Numbered from the stretch's first letter, positions 1 to 8,562 are shown. The stretch is DNA of 16,893 nucleotides from JAKAWM01 sp049966695 (GCA_049966695.1 JBMFUG010000060.1:1-16893), one strand, 5' to 3'. Notes: a model not told the origin generated them from the sequence alone. Numbers and translations: made by a program.

Positions 1-921
1 CCTGAAGACCGCCTTCGGATCTCCCCGCTCGACCTCGGTTCGCTGGTCCACGAGGTCCTCGAGCGTTTCATGGTCGAGGTCCTCAGCCGACCCCCCGGCT
101 CCCAGCCGCAGCCGGGGCAACCCTGGCCTGAGCGAGACCGCCGCCGCCTGCTAGAGATAGCTGAGGGGGTGTGCGACGGCTACGAAGCTGGCGGCCTTGT
201 CGGCCGGCCCATCTTTTGGCAGCGGGACCGCAGCCGCGTGCTTCGCGACTTCGAGCGGTTCCTTTTGGAAGATGACGCCTACCGAGCGAGCCACGCCACC
301 CGCCCTGTTGCAGCTGAGCTGAGCTTTGGGCTCCCTGGCTCTTGTCTTGGCACGGTCGAGCTTGCTTTGCCCGACGGGCGAAGCGTCGCGTTGCGCGGCA
401 AGGCCGACCGTCTCGACATTGCGGCTGACGGGACGTTAGACGTCGTCGACTACAAGACGGGCAAAACAGACAGTTACAGCGGCCTGAGCGAAGCTGACCC
501 TGATGCCCGCGGGACCAAGTTCCAGCTCGTGGTCTACGCCTTGGCCGCCCGGGAGCACCAAGGGCGCCCCGACGCCGAGGTGCGCTCCGCTTATTGGTTC
601 ATCTCCGCTCGTGGTGGTTTCAAGCGTGTTGGCTATCTTGTGACGAGGGAGGTGCTCGCCCACGTCAGCGCCACGGTCGGCCGGGTGGTGGCGGGTATAG
701 AGGCCGGGGTGTTCCCTCACTACCCGCAGGCAATGGCCTCGAGCACCTTCGTGGAGTGCCCCTACTGCGACCCTGATGGGCTGGGGGTAGCAGATCTGCG
801 CCGCCAGTTGGGTAAAAAGCGCGAGAGCCCGGCTTTGCGCACCTTTTTTGAGCTAGTCGAGCCCTTGGGCGAGCCGGGCGCCACCGGCGGCCCCGAGGTG
901 GACGAGGCTCCCGGTGCCTAA
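1..921 (+). CDS. RecB-family PD-(D/E)XK nuclease subunit, 3' part only
   Basis: The reading frame is open from base 1, so the gene begins upstream of the window and only about 306 C-terminal residues are visible. The first residues (ISPLDLGSLVHEVLERF) match the start of the RecB-type nuclease domain, including its conserved His. Later come GKADRLD, VVDYKTGK (the metal-binding Asp and the D-x-K pair, around bases 400-465) and a QLVVYA stretch corresponding to the Q-x-x-x-Y helix, so the catalytic set looks complete. Near the C-terminus there is a Cys-x-x-Cys (bases 757-768). AddB/AdnA nucleases often use four cysteines for an Fe-S cluster; the usual third C-terminal Cys is not seen here, so a cluster is unproven. 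The next gene overlaps it by 8 bases and encodes the helicase-nuclease partner, so the pair probably forms an AddAB/AdnAB-like enzyme that resects double-strand breaks. Whether the missing N-terminal part has a helicase domain cannot be judged from here. Confidence 0.85.
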   Translation, partial: PEDRLRISPLDLGSLVHEVLERFMVEVLSRPPGSQPQPGQPWPERDRRRLLEIAEGVCDGYEAGGLVGRPIFWQRDRSRVLRDFERFLLEDDAYRASHATRPVAAELSFGLPGSCLGTVELALPDGRSVALRGKADRLDIAADGTLDVVDYKTGKTDSYSGLSEADPDARGTKFQLVVYALAAREHQGRPDAEVRSAYWFISARGGFKRVGYLVTREVLAHVSATVGRVVAGIEAGVFPHYPQAMASSTFVECPYCDPDGLGVADLRRQLGKKRESPALRTFFELVEPLGEPGATGGPEVDEAPGA

Positions 922-3900
922 GCCTGCGACAGAGCCAAGGAGGGCCGCTCTGGCCGACCAGCAAGCCCGAGACCGTGCCCGCAGCGACCTCGCGTCAAAC
1001 CTTTTCGTCGAGGCTGGTGCCGGTTCTGGCAAGACAAAGGTGCTCGTCGACAGGGTGCTGGCCCTGGTGACGAGCGGTGAGGTTGAGCTGGCCAATGTCG
1101 CAGCCATCACCTTCACTGAAAAAGCTGCTGCAGAGCTACGAGACCGGGTCACGCGCGAGCTGGAGCGCTACATAGCGGAGCACCCGGGGACGATCGAAGC
1201 CGAAAGGTGCCAAGTGGCCCTCGACCAGGCTGATGGGGCCGCGATCGGCACGCTGCACTCGTTCGCCCAGCGCGTCCTGCGAGAGCACGCGATCGAAGCT
1301 GGCCTCCCGCCGCGGGTCGAAGTCCTCGACGAGGTGAGCTCCGACGTGGCCTTTGACCGGCGGTGGTCGGCCTTTCAAGACGAGCTTTTTGCCGACCCGC
1401 ATATGCAGCGCACGCTCGCGTTGGCGTTCGCTGCTGGCGTACAGCCCGAGGCGCTTCGCTACCTGGCCCGGGTTTTTGAAGACAACTGGGACCTGGTCAA
1501 AGAAATGGCCCTCGACCTGGAGGCAGTACCCGAGCCTCCGCCGCTGCAGGAGCTTTTGGAGGCGCTGCGGCCAGAAGTCACGGCTCTGCTGGCCGAGCCT
1601 TGCTCGGATCCTGAAGACCGGCTCCGCCAACGGGTGCGGGAGGTAGCCGAGCATTGGCAGCGGCTCGAAAGCCTTGGCGATGAGGCCGAGCTTCTCGGGG
1701 CGCTTGGCCCCGACGCCCAGCCGAGGTTGCCTAGTTTCAAGGTTGGCAACTGCGGCCGGCGTGGCTCCTGGGGAGACGTCGACGCAGTGCGCGCCCGGTT
1801 GGCTTCGCTCGGCGAGGCCGTGGCGCAGGCCCGTAAAGACGTGGTGACTGCTTGTGCACGGCGGGTGGCCAGCGCCGTTGGCAGGTTCACCTTGGCTGCT
1901 GCCGAGGAAAGGAGGGCAGCCGGCCAGCTCCAGTTCCACGACTTGCTGGTACTGGCCAGCTCGCTGCTGCGCAACCCTGAGCACGGGCCAGCCGCTCGGG
2001 CAAGCTTGCACGAGCGTTACCAGCGGGTGCTCTTGGACGAGTTCCAAGACACAGACCCTATCCAGGTGGACCTGGCCGTGCTTTGCACTGCAGCTGAGCC
2101 GGCCGCTCAGGCTACAGGCAGGCTCCCGTGGTGGGAGGTCGAGGTCGCACCGGGCAGGCTGTTCGTGGTGGGGGACCCCAAGCAGTCGATCTACCGCTTC
2201 CGCCGGGCAGACATAAAGACCTTCCTCGACGCCGCAGAACGCTTCGGTGGCGCCGGCGGCCGGGTTGAGCTCACCACCAACTTCCGCAGCGCCAAGCCCA
2301 TCATCGAGTGGGCCAACCGTACGTTTGGCTCTCTGGTCAACGCTGTGCCCGGTTCTCAGCCCGCCTATGTACCCTTGGTGCCGGCCCGTCCAACACCTGG
2401 GGCAGGCCCGGCGGTTTCCGTGCTCGGGCGGGAGCCGCACGCAAAGGAGCTGACGGCCGACGCCGTCCGGGCGGCAGAGGCGGCCGACGTGGCCGCGGCA
2501 GTGGCGAACATGCTGCAGGAGGGCTGGGCCGTAGACGACGGGGCGGGAGGGTGGAGGCCAATGCGGCTCGGGGACGTCGCTGTGCTGGTGCCGGCCCGGA
2601 CTTCGCTGCCGTTCCTGGAGGACGCCTTTGAAGAGGCGGGGATCGCCTTCCGGGCTGAAGCTAGCTCTTTGGCGTACTCGACCAGGGCGGTGCGGGACTT
2701 GCTCATGGTCCTCAGGGCCGTGGACGACCCTACGAACTATTTGTACGTCATCTCGGCGCTGCGGACGCCGCTTTTAGCTTGTGGCGACGACGACCTGTTC
2801 CGTTTCCACAACGAGCGCAAGGGCCACTGGAGCTACTTGGCGGACCAGCCGAGCACTGTACCAGCCGATGACCCCGTGCTGCAGGGCCTCGCTTACCTGC
2901 GTTCCCTTTACGAGCAACGCTCTTGGTTGGCGCCTTCGGAGCTGCTCAGGCGGATAGCCGTTGACCGCCGGGTTTTTGAGCTCGCCTTGGCGGAGGGACG
3001 GCCTCGGGACGTTTGGCGCCGCCTTCGCTTCGTGATCGACCAGGCCCGGGCTTTTAGCGAGGCGACCGGCGGCGACCTCCGCCAGTACCTGGCCTGGGTC
3101 GGCCGGCGGTCGGCCGAGGGGCCGAGGGCCGCCGAGGTGGTCCTCCCTGAAGCGGACGACGACGCGGTGCGGGTCATGACGGTGCATGCTGCCAAGGGCC
3201 TTGAGTTCCCGGTGACCGTGCTGTCTGGCATGTCAACTGCTCAGCGCGCGCAAAGAGCCCCGGTCGAAGTCGCCTTTTTGCCAAACGGCAAGGTGGGTTA
3301 CCGCTTCAGCCGGGACGTGGTGACCGAAGAGTACGAGGAGTGGAAGCCGCTAGACGACCAAATGAGCTTTGACGAGCGCGTGCGGCTCCTGTACGTGGCG
3401 TGCACGCGAGCGCGTGACCACCTAGTGGTGTCCCTGCACCGCAGGGCTCGGGCTGCCGGCACGGAGCGGTCCAAGTTCACGGACGCCGAGCTACTTGTTG
3501 ACGGCATGGGCGAGCTCCTAGACGAGCTGCCGGACGCGACTGCGCTTGGCGGCCAGGTGGGCCCGGCGGTCGCTGAGCCCGTTGCACCGCCTCCGCCCTT
3601 CGACGAATGGCTTCGCGAACGCACGGCCGCTATCGAGCGGGCGTCGCAGCCGGGCACGGTCGCTGCCAGCGCTCTTAGCGACGAGGGCTCGTTCGACGTC
3701 GAAAAAGAGCCGGGCCCTGTGCGACAGGGAGGTCCCGGCGACCACGGCGGTGCCTCCTGGCCGGAGGGCCGTTACGGCAGTGCAGTCGGGCGAGCGGTCC
3801 ACGCAGTGCTCCAGGTGGTGGACCTTCGCAACGGAGAAGGCCTGGACGCCGCCGTGGCAGCACAATGCGAAGCTGAGGGGGCCCCCGGACGTGCCGAGGA

Positions 3901-4309
3901 CGTCCGGGGGCTTGCCACGATGGCGCTTGGTGCTCCCATAGTGCAAGAAGCTGCCCGGAGCCGCTACTGGCGCGAGCTCTACGTGTGCGCCCCTGTGGGC
4001 GGCCGGCTCTTGGAGGGCTACGTCGACCTCCTCTACCGCGCACCTGAGGGGCTCGTGGTCGTCGACTACAAGACTGCGGCGACCTCTGAGCCAGCCGAGC
4101 TCGACCGGCGCCTAGAGTCCTACCGCAACCAAGGAGCGTCCTACGCAGCCTTGGTCGCTGCGACGACCGGCGAGCGCGTCGAGCGGGTGGTGTTCCTTTT
4201 CTTGACCCCCACGGGAGCCGTGGAGCGCACGCTGCCTGACTTGGACGAAGCTGTGGAGCACGTGCGCGAGCTGGTGGCTGCCGGGGGGCAGGTGCTCCAG
4301 TTGCCGTGA
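914..4309 (+). CDS. UvrD/RecB-type ATP-dependent helicase-nuclease (AddA-like)
   Basis: This 1131-residue protein has a complete set of superfamily 1A helicase motifs: Walker A AGAGSGKT (about residues 34-41), motif Ia TFTEKAAAELRDR (66-78), GTLHSF (112-117), Walker B DEFQDTD (375-381), GDPKQSIYRFRRAD (420-433), TTNFRS, TVHAAKGLEFP (756-766) and YVACTRARD (827-835). A RecB-type nuclease domain follows: G-x-x-x-H near 957-964, EGYVDLL near 1035, the catalytic DYKT at 1051-1054, and Q-x-x-x-Y at 1073-1077. Known relatives (AddA, RecB, AdnB) unwind and cut DNA from double-strand ends to load RecA. The GTG start lies inside the upstream nuclease gene, a GAGG sits about 6 bases before it, and the overlap implies translational coupling. 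A nuclease domain in both subunits fits AddAB or AdnAB rather than RecBCD. I cannot choose between these because the first subunit is truncated, so no symbol is given. Confidence 0.93.
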   Translation: MPKPATEPRRAALADQQARDRARSDLASNLFVEAGAGSGKTKVLVDRVLALVTSGEVELANVAAITFTEKAAAELRDRVTRELERYIAEHPGTIEAERCQVALDQADGAAIGTLHSFAQRVLREHAIEAGLPPRVEVLDEVSSDVAFDRRWSAFQDELFADPHMQRTLALAFAAGVQPEALRYLARVFEDNWDLVKEMALDLEAVPEPPPLQELLEALRPEVTALLAEPCSDPEDRLRQRVREVAEHWQRLESLGDEAELLGALGPDAQPRLPSFKVGNCGRRGSWGDVDAVRARLASLGEAVAQARKDVVTACARRVASAVGRFTLAAAEERRAAGQLQFHDLLVLASSLLRNPEHGPAARASLHERYQRVLLDEFQDTDPIQVDLAVLCTAAEPAAQATGRLPWWEVEVAPGRLFVVGDPKQSIYRFRRADIKTFLDAAERFGGAGGRVELTTNFRSAKPIIEWANRTFGSLVNAVPGSQPAYVPLVPARPTPGAGPAVSVLGREPHAKELTADAVRAAEAADVAAAVANMLQEGWAVDDGAGGWRPMRLGDVAVLVPARTSLPFLEDAFEEAGIAFRAEASSLAYSTRAVRDLLMVLRAVDDPTNYLYVISALRTPLLACGDDDLFRFHNERKGHWSYLADQPSTVPADDPVLQGLAYLRSLYEQRSWLAPSELLRRIAVDRRVFELALAEGRPRDVWRRLRFVIDQARAFSEATGGDLRQYLAWVGRRSAEGPRAAEVVLPEADDDAVRVMTVHAAKGLEFPVTVLSGMSTAQRAQRAPVEVAFLPNGKVGYRFSRDVVTEEYEEWKPLDDQMSFDERVRLLYVACTRARDHLVVSLHRRARAAGTERSKFTDAELLVDGMGELLDELPDATALGGQVGPAVAEPVAPPPPFDEWLRERTAAIERASQPGTVAASALSDEGSFDVEKEPGPVRQGGPGDHGGASWPEGRYGSAVGRAVHAVLQVVDLRNGEGLDAAVAAQCEAEGAPGRAEDVRGLATMALGAPIVQEAARSRYWRELYVCAPVGGRLLEGYVDLLYRAPEGLVVVDYKTAATSEPAELDRRLESYRNQGASYAALVAATTGERVERVVFLFLTPTGAVERTLPDLDEAVEHVRELVAAGGQVLQLP

Positions 4310-4369
4310 CGGAGGCTAAGGTTGCCAGAGGCCCGGGTCGCAGGAAATACCGTCAGTGCCCGAGCGGCT

Positions 4370-4375
4370 AGGAGG
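4370..4375 (+). promoter_or_regulatory. Strong ribosome binding site deciding the start at 4380
   Basis: AGGAGG lies four bases before an ATG at 4380. This favours that ATG over an in-frame GTG at 4356, which has no comparable purine-rich sequence in front of it. Confidence 0.7.
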
Positions 4376-4379
4376 CATT

Positions 4380-4772
4380 ATGTCGATAGGCGAAAAGGTC
4401 CTTCATTTCCAGAACAAGGGTACCGACCTCGCTCAGTTGCAAGCCAAGATAGCGGCTTATTTGCAGTCGGAGGGCTTTACAGTCCAGTCCTCGCCCGGCA
4501 GCTCACATGGCTTGGTGGTCCAAGCGAAAAAGGGCGGCTTCCTCCGCGGCGTGGTAGATGCCGACCGGGCCCTCACGGTACTGGTCTCTGGCCAGCCCAA
4601 TGACTTCATAGTCAGGATCGGCATTGGCAAGTGGCTTCAGCACTTGGGCGTGGCCGCGCTCGAGACGTTGCTCATCTCGGACCTGTTCCTCGTGGTCGAT
4701 GTCGCAGAGACCGCATGGAACTTCGAGATCGAGGAAAAGCTCAGCAAGCAGGTGGAGGCACTGGTCGGCTGA
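4380..4772 (+). CDS. Small conserved-looking protein of unknown function
   Basis: It encodes 130 residues with no signal peptide or clear membrane segment. The N-terminal part (LAQLQAKIAAYLQSEGF) looks like an amphipathic helix. Next comes a strand-rich, basic stretch (LVVQAKKGGFLRGVVDADRALTVLVSG), then a segment containing GIGKWLQHLG and a hydrophobic stretch ending in an acidic, helical C-terminus. The first half resembles a compact alpha/beta fold with a conserved-looking K-x-G-F-L-R turn, but I do not recognise a named family. It starts 70 bases after the helicase-nuclease gene on the same strand, so it could be co-transcribed, though its own strong ribosome binding site allows independent expression. 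A role in DNA repair would be guilt by association only. The coding assignment is supported by the ribosome binding site, normal codon usage and protein-like composition. Confidence 0.75.
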   Translation: MSIGEKVLHFQNKGTDLAQLQAKIAAYLQSEGFTVQSSPGSSHGLVVQAKKGGFLRGVVDADRALTVLVSGQPNDFIVRIGIGKWLQHLGVAALETLLISDLFLVVDVAETAWNFEIEEKLSKQVEALVG

Positions 4773-4990
4773 GGGCCGGCCCGTTGTATTGGGGCCCAGC
4801 GAAGCCAGGTACGCCAAGATCTGTCCTCCGCAGCCTTTTCGGCGGCTTTCCCCGTTTTATTGACGGTCGTTTTATGTGGGGCAGGACGGGAGCTGTGCCG
4901 CCGCCTCTTTAGCGGTGCCCCCCTTTAGGGCTGTGCCGTTGCTGGTCCTTTAGGGGTGCCCCCCTTTAGGGCTGTGCCGTTGCCAGGCCT
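4773..4990. other. Intergenic gap between convergent genes
   Basis: The small gene upstream and glpD converge here, so both transcripts should end in this stretch. A weak stem-loop with arms AGCC and GGCT followed by TTT lies near 4831-4848, and GGGCCGGCCC follows the stop codon at 4772. Neither is a convincing intrinsic terminator with a proper U-run. The right half is taken up by the 41-bp repeat array. I see no gene. Confidence 0.5.
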
Positions 4991-4996
4991 TTAGGG
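4892..4996. repeat. Short tandem array with a 41-bp period
   Basis: A 29-base block occurs identically at 4914-4942 and 4955-4983, 41 bases apart, with a degenerate copy before it from about 4892. The core TTTAG recurs at 4908, 4924, 4949, 4965 and 4990, giving alternating spacings of 16 and 25 bases. Each unit therefore holds two sub-repeats. Most cores sit in CCCTTTAGGG-like sequence, which can fold as CCCT/AGGG with a TT loop. The last core contains the glpD stop codon (TAA on the - strand). The function is unknown; terminator or protein-binding array are the options. Confidence 0.85.
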
Positions 4997-6745
4997 TAGG
5001 GGCAACAGGGGCTGCACCTGTGCGAGGCGCTCCAGCGCGGACGCGTCGTCGGGCTCGTTTTCGGCTGAGAGCTCTGCTGCAACCAGGTCCCTGTACGCCT
5101 CTAGCTCTGAGCCCGCCGTGGCTTTGTCCCAGCCGAGCAAGGGCGCCATGATGCGCGCGACTTGGGACGCGGCTTCGACCCCTCTGTCTTTTGTCTCGAT
5201 CGAGATGCGTGTCCTGCGCTCCATCACGTCTTCAAGGTGGCGGGCGTCCTCATGAGTCACGGCGTAGGCAACCTCCGCACCGATGTAGCCTCCCGCTGCA
5301 GTGAGCTGCTGTAGAAGGGACGCGTCGTCCGTCGCCTCTGCTAGCACTTCGGGCACGAGGGCACCGTAACGGGCGAGCAAGCGCCCAATTTGCCCGGGCG
5401 CGAGGCCAGTCTCTGCCGCAAGTGCCCGCGCCCGCCCGGCCATCTCGGAGAAACCTTCAGCTCCCACGATGGGCACCGAAGCAGTCGAGCACGGCCCTGC
5501 GCGCAAGTGGGCGTGTTCTACGGCCGCGTCTATCACGTCCTTGGCCATGACGCGGTAAGTCGTGTACTTGCCGCCAGATATGAGGACGAGGCCAGGCATG
5601 GCGCGGTTCACGGCGTGCTCGCGCGAAAGTTTGGTCGTCTCCTCACCAGCCCCCGCTATAAGGGGGCGCAGCCCAACGTAAACGGACTCAATGTCTGAAC
5701 GTGCAAGCGGTGAGACGAGGGCCGTGTTAACGGTAGAGAGCAGGTAGTCGATGTCGGCGGCCGTGGCAGTTGGGCGTGCCAGGTCGTGTTCCCAGGTGGT
5801 GTCCGTCGTGCCGATGACCCAGTGCTCGCCCCAGGGGAGGACGAACAGGACGCTTTTTTCTGTCGGGAGGATTAGCGCAGTCGAGGCATGGATGCGGCCC
5901 TTGGGCACGACAAGGTGCACGCCCTTAGAGGGCTGCAGCCGTAGCGTGCTTGCGCGCCCAGCGAGGGCTTCGAACTGCTCGGTCCAGACCCCGGTGGCAG
6001 AAACCACGACCTTGGCTCTGGCCTGCACCTCAGCGCCGGTCTCGGCGTTGGCCAACTTCGCTCCGTTAATGCGCCCTTGTCCTTGCAGCAGGCCGGTCAC
6101 CCGGGCGCGGCTTACCACCACGGCGCCGTGGCTTGCTGCCGTGCGCAGTACCGCGAGAGTGTGCCGCGCGTCGTCGACCTGGCCGTCGTAGTACTGGACG
6201 GCGCCTATGAAGCGCCTGGGGTCGAGCGAGGGAGCGAGCTCGCGCACCTTTTGCCTCGAAAGCTGGCGGTGCGACGGCAACCGGGGCCCTTCCTTGGCAG
6301 CTCGCGCCAGCATGTCGTAGAGAAAAATGCCCGCCGTCACATATGCGCGCTCGAGGGCCCTGTGACGGAGAGGGTAAATGATCGGCAAGGGGCGGACGAG
6401 GTGCGGCGCCGTCCGCAAAAGCACGGCCCGCTCTCTCAGGGCCTCGCGCACAAGCGCAAAATCGTACATTTGCAAGTAGCGCAGGCCGCCGTGGACCAGC
6501 TTTGACGACCGGCTAGAGGTCCCTGACGCCCAGTCCTGAGCTTCTACTATTGCGACTTTCAGCCCCCTGGTAGCGGCGTCCAGGGCTGCTCCAGCGCCGA
6601 CTATCCCGCCACCGACGACCAAGACGTCGAACATGTCCTTACCAAGCGACGCAAAGTGGCGTGCGTGGGCTTCAGGGGAAAGGGCCACGACCTCTGCCCC
6701 TGTAGCTGGGTTGCCACTTATGGGCGGTTGTGCCGTGCCTGTCAT
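4991..6745 (-). CDS. glpD: Aerobic glycerol-3-phosphate dehydrogenase (FAD)
   Basis: GlpD oxidises sn-glycerol 3-phosphate to dihydroxyacetone phosphate at the cytoplasmic face of the membrane and passes electrons to quinones. The 584-residue product has the N-terminal FAD-binding signature VVGGGIVGAG (about residues 43-52), the family block DWASGTSSRSSKLVHGGLRYL (71-91), the later VIGTTDT and GLRPLI segments, and SGGKYTTYR before a C-terminal helical domain, which is the expected layout and length. The start chosen is the ATG at 6745, which overlaps the glpK stop as ATGA. The frame stays open much farther upstream, but that extension lies inside glpK, is low-complexity Arg/Pro/Gly and lacks homology to the family. 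Overlap with glpK implies coupled translation from one mRNA. The gene ends inside the last unit of the 41-bp repeat array. Confidence 0.95.
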   Translation of the reverse strand: MTGTAQPPISGNPATGAEVVALSPEAHARHFASLGKDMFDVLVVGGGIVGAGAALDAATRGLKVAIVEAQDWASGTSSRSSKLVHGGLRYLQMYDFALVREALRERAVLLRTAPHLVRPLPIIYPLRHRALERAYVTAGIFLYDMLARAAKEGPRLPSHRQLSRQKVRELAPSLDPRRFIGAVQYYDGQVDDARHTLAVLRTAASHGAVVVSRARVTGLLQGQGRINGAKLANAETGAEVQARAKVVVSATGVWTEQFEALAGRASTLRLQPSKGVHLVVPKGRIHASTALILPTEKSVLFVLPWGEHWVIGTTDTTWEHDLARPTATAADIDYLLSTVNTALVSPLARSDIESVYVGLRPLIAGAGEETTKLSREHAVNRAMPGLVLISGGKYTTYRVMAKDVIDAAVEHAHLRAGPCSTASVPIVGAEGFSEMAGRARALAAETGLAPGQIGRLLARYGALVPEVLAEATDDASLLQQLTAAGGYIGAEVAYAVTHEDARHLEDVMERRTRISIETKDRGVEAASQVARIMAPLLGWDKATAGSELEAYRDLVAAELSAENEPDDASALERLAQVQPLLPLP

Positions 6746-8289
6746 GTGGGAACGCTTTTGTGCTCGGTCCCTGCTGCTAGAGGGCTTTCGGTGACGGCCC
6801 AGCCGAGCGTGCGCTCGATTGCCTTTTTCCATTCCGCGTAACGAGCAGCGCGCTGGGTTTCGTCCCACTTCGGGTACCAGCGCTTGCCTTCTCTCCAGCG
6901 GCCGCGGAGCTCCTCGGGGCCCGAGAACAGCCCAACTGCCAGGCCCGCGGCGTAGGCCGCTCCCAGGGCCGTTGTCTCGAGCACCACGGGCCGCACGACG
7001 GGCGCTCCCAGGACGTCGGCTTGGATCTGCATGCACAGCTCGTTGGCGGTCACGCCGCCGTCGGCACGCAGTTCGCTGACAGGTGCGCGGCCGCCAGAGG
7101 CCATCGCGTCTATCACGTCGCGCGTCTGGTAGGCGATCGCCTCCAGAGCTGCCCTGGCAAGGTGGGCGCTTGTGTGAGAGCGGCTAAGGCCGACTATTAC
7201 GCCTCGTGCGTCAGGCCTCCAATATGGAGCGAAGAGGCCCGAGAAGGCAGGGACGAAGTACAGCCCTTCAGTACTGGGGACCGTCCGGGCGAGGTGCTCG
7301 GCTTCGCCTGCGCTTTGCACGATCTTCAGCTGGTCCCGTAGCCACTGGACCGCAGCGCCGCTCACGGCTACGGAGCCCTCGAGGGCATAGCGTGGCTGCT
7401 CGCCGTCGAACTGGTAGCAGACCGTGCTCAGCAGCCCGTCGGGCGAGCGCAGGATCTTGGTGCCGGTGTTCATGAGCACGAAGTTGCCCGTGCCGTAAGT
7501 GCACTTGGTTTCCCCCGGCTCGAAACGCACCTGGCCCACCATCGCCGCCTGCTGGTCACCGAGCACGGCAGCAATGGGCACCTTGCCCTCAAGCGGCCCC
7601 GTCGCTTGGGTGGCCAATAACCCGGAGGTGTCCGTGCTCGGCCTTATAGCCGGCAGCATGGCGGGCGGCACGCGCAGGTGCTCAAGGATCTCCCCGTCCC
7701 AGGAGAGCCGCTCGAGGTCCATCAGCATGGTCCGGCTGGCGTTGGTGACGTCGGTGACGTGGAGGCCGCCTGTCAGCTTCCACACGAGCCAGCTGTCAAC
7801 CGTCCCGAAGAGAGCGTCTCCTCGTTCTGCGGCTTGGCGGGCGCCGTCGACGTTGTCAAGGATCCAAGCCAGCTTGAGCCCTGAGAAATAGGTGGCAGGG
7901 ACAAGCCCTGTGCGTTCAAGAATGAGCTCGCCGGCCCTGCTGTTGGAAAGCCCTGGCAGGGCCGGGGCGGTGCGGGTGTCCTGCCAGACGATCGCGTTGT
8001 ACAGCGGTAGGCCGCTGCGGCGGTCCCAGACAACGGTCGTCTCTCGTTGGTTGGCAATGCCAACGGCCGCCAGGTCGGCGGCCTTTGTCCCGGAGCGCTG
8101 CATTGCCGTGGCTATTACGGCCTTGGTGCGTTCCCAGATCTCGACCGGGTCGTGCTCCACCCAACCGGCACGTGCCATGACCTGGGCGTGCTCCAATTGG
8201 TGCGAGCCGACCACCTCGCCATCGGGGCTGAAAATGATAAAACGCGTGCTGGTGGTCCCTTGGTCCAAAGCCCCCAGGAGCTCAGCCAT
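6742..8289 (-). CDS. glpK: Glycerol kinase
   Basis: GlpK phosphorylates glycerol with ATP to sn-glycerol 3-phosphate in the cytoplasm. The 515-residue product is of normal length for the family. It opens with GALDQGTTSTR (ATP-binding phosphate loop, residues 6-16), has GWVEHDP (typical of glycerol kinases), IVWQDTRT, GDQQAAMVGQ, and the FGGY-family C-terminal signature around residue 411 (DGGVTANELCMQIQAD). It is the first gene of a two-gene operon with glpD, overlapping it by four bases. No glycerol facilitator gene (glpF) lies beside it. A sigma70-like promoter and a palindromic operator candidate lie about 110-160 bases upstream, and a SorC-family regulator is divergently oriented, so expression is probably induced by a glycerol-pathway metabolite. 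The ATG at 8289 has no clear Shine-Dalgarno sequence. Confidence 0.96.
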   Translation of the reverse strand: MAELLGALDQGTTSTRFIIFSPDGEVVGSHQLEHAQVMARAGWVEHDPVEIWERTKAVIATAMQRSGTKAADLAAVGIANQRETTVVWDRRSGLPLYNAIVWQDTRTAPALPGLSNSRAGELILERTGLVPATYFSGLKLAWILDNVDGARQAAERGDALFGTVDSWLVWKLTGGLHVTDVTNASRTMLMDLERLSWDGEILEHLRVPPAMLPAIRPSTDTSGLLATQATGPLEGKVPIAAVLGDQQAAMVGQVRFEPGETKCTYGTGNFVLMNTGTKILRSPDGLLSTVCYQFDGEQPRYALEGSVAVSGAAVQWLRDQLKIVQSAGEAEHLARTVPSTEGLYFVPAFSGLFAPYWRPDARGVIVGLSRSHTSAHLARAALEAIAYQTRDVIDAMASGGRAPVSELRADGGVTANELCMQIQADVLGAPVVRPVVLETTALGAAYAAGLAVGLFSGPEELRGRWREGKRWYPKWDETQRAARYAEWKKAIERTLGWAVTESPLAAGTEHKSVPT

Positions 8290-8395
8290 GGCGCTCAGCC
8301 GCCCAGCGTGCTCGGCGAGCCCATGGGCTGCGCCTCATGACATGTCCGCTGCTCGGCAAGCGGCGGCCGGGGGGCGATGTCGTCCACGGGGAGCG

Positions 8396-8424
8396 ATGTT
8401 AGGATCAAATGAGCATTCAGTCAA
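8396..8424 (-). promoter_or_regulatory. Predicted glpKD promoter
   Basis: On the - strand a -35 TTGACT (8424-8419) is separated by exactly 17 bases from a -10 TAACAT (8401-8396). The -35 matches the sigma70 consensus at five of six positions and the -10 at four of six. Transcription would start near 8389, leaving a leader of about 100 bases before the glpK ATG. Confidence 0.6.
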
Positions 8425-8431
8425 GTACTGC

Positions 8432-8445
8432 TGCACGATCGTGCA
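8432..8445. promoter_or_regulatory. Perfect 14-bp palindrome, candidate regulator operator
   Basis: TGCACGATCGTGCA is a perfect palindrome ending seven bases upstream of the predicted glpK -35, centred near -50 relative to the predicted start. That position suits an activator or a repressor that contacts the promoter edge. The adjacent SorC-family protein is the obvious candidate ligand, but this is inference. Confidence 0.55.
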
Positions 8446-8471
8446 AGACGTAGGCGTGCCTGTTGCGTGAC

Positions 8472-8485
8472 GAGGCTTCGGCCTC
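8472..8485. other. Small hairpin with a TTCG tetraloop
   Basis: GAGGC and GCCTC form a perfect five-base-pair stem around TTCG, closed by a C-G pair, the arrangement of very stable cUUCGg loops in RNA. It would lie in the 5' leader of the regulator if transcription starts upstream. No U-run follows, so it is not a standard terminator. Confidence 0.4.
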
Positions 8486-8562
8486 AGGCGTAGCGTTAAC
8501 TGCCCGGAGTGGACGACCGGGCCTCATGTAAGCGGCTGGGCCCCAAGAAAGCGAACTGGTCC

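Noticed and set aside
1136..2440. Long - strand open frame of 434 codons opposite the helicase-nuclease gene
   Set aside because: It is an antisense shadow of a gene with all helicase motifs, a common effect of high GC content.
4892..4996. CRISPR array
   Set aside because: Only two full units, spacers of about 12 bases that are themselves similar, and no cas genes; it is a plain tandem repeat.
6746..7036. N-terminal extension of GlpD by 97 residues
   Set aside because: It lies within glpK, is Arg/Pro/Gly-rich and unlike the family; the ATGA overlap at 6745 gives a normal-length GlpD.
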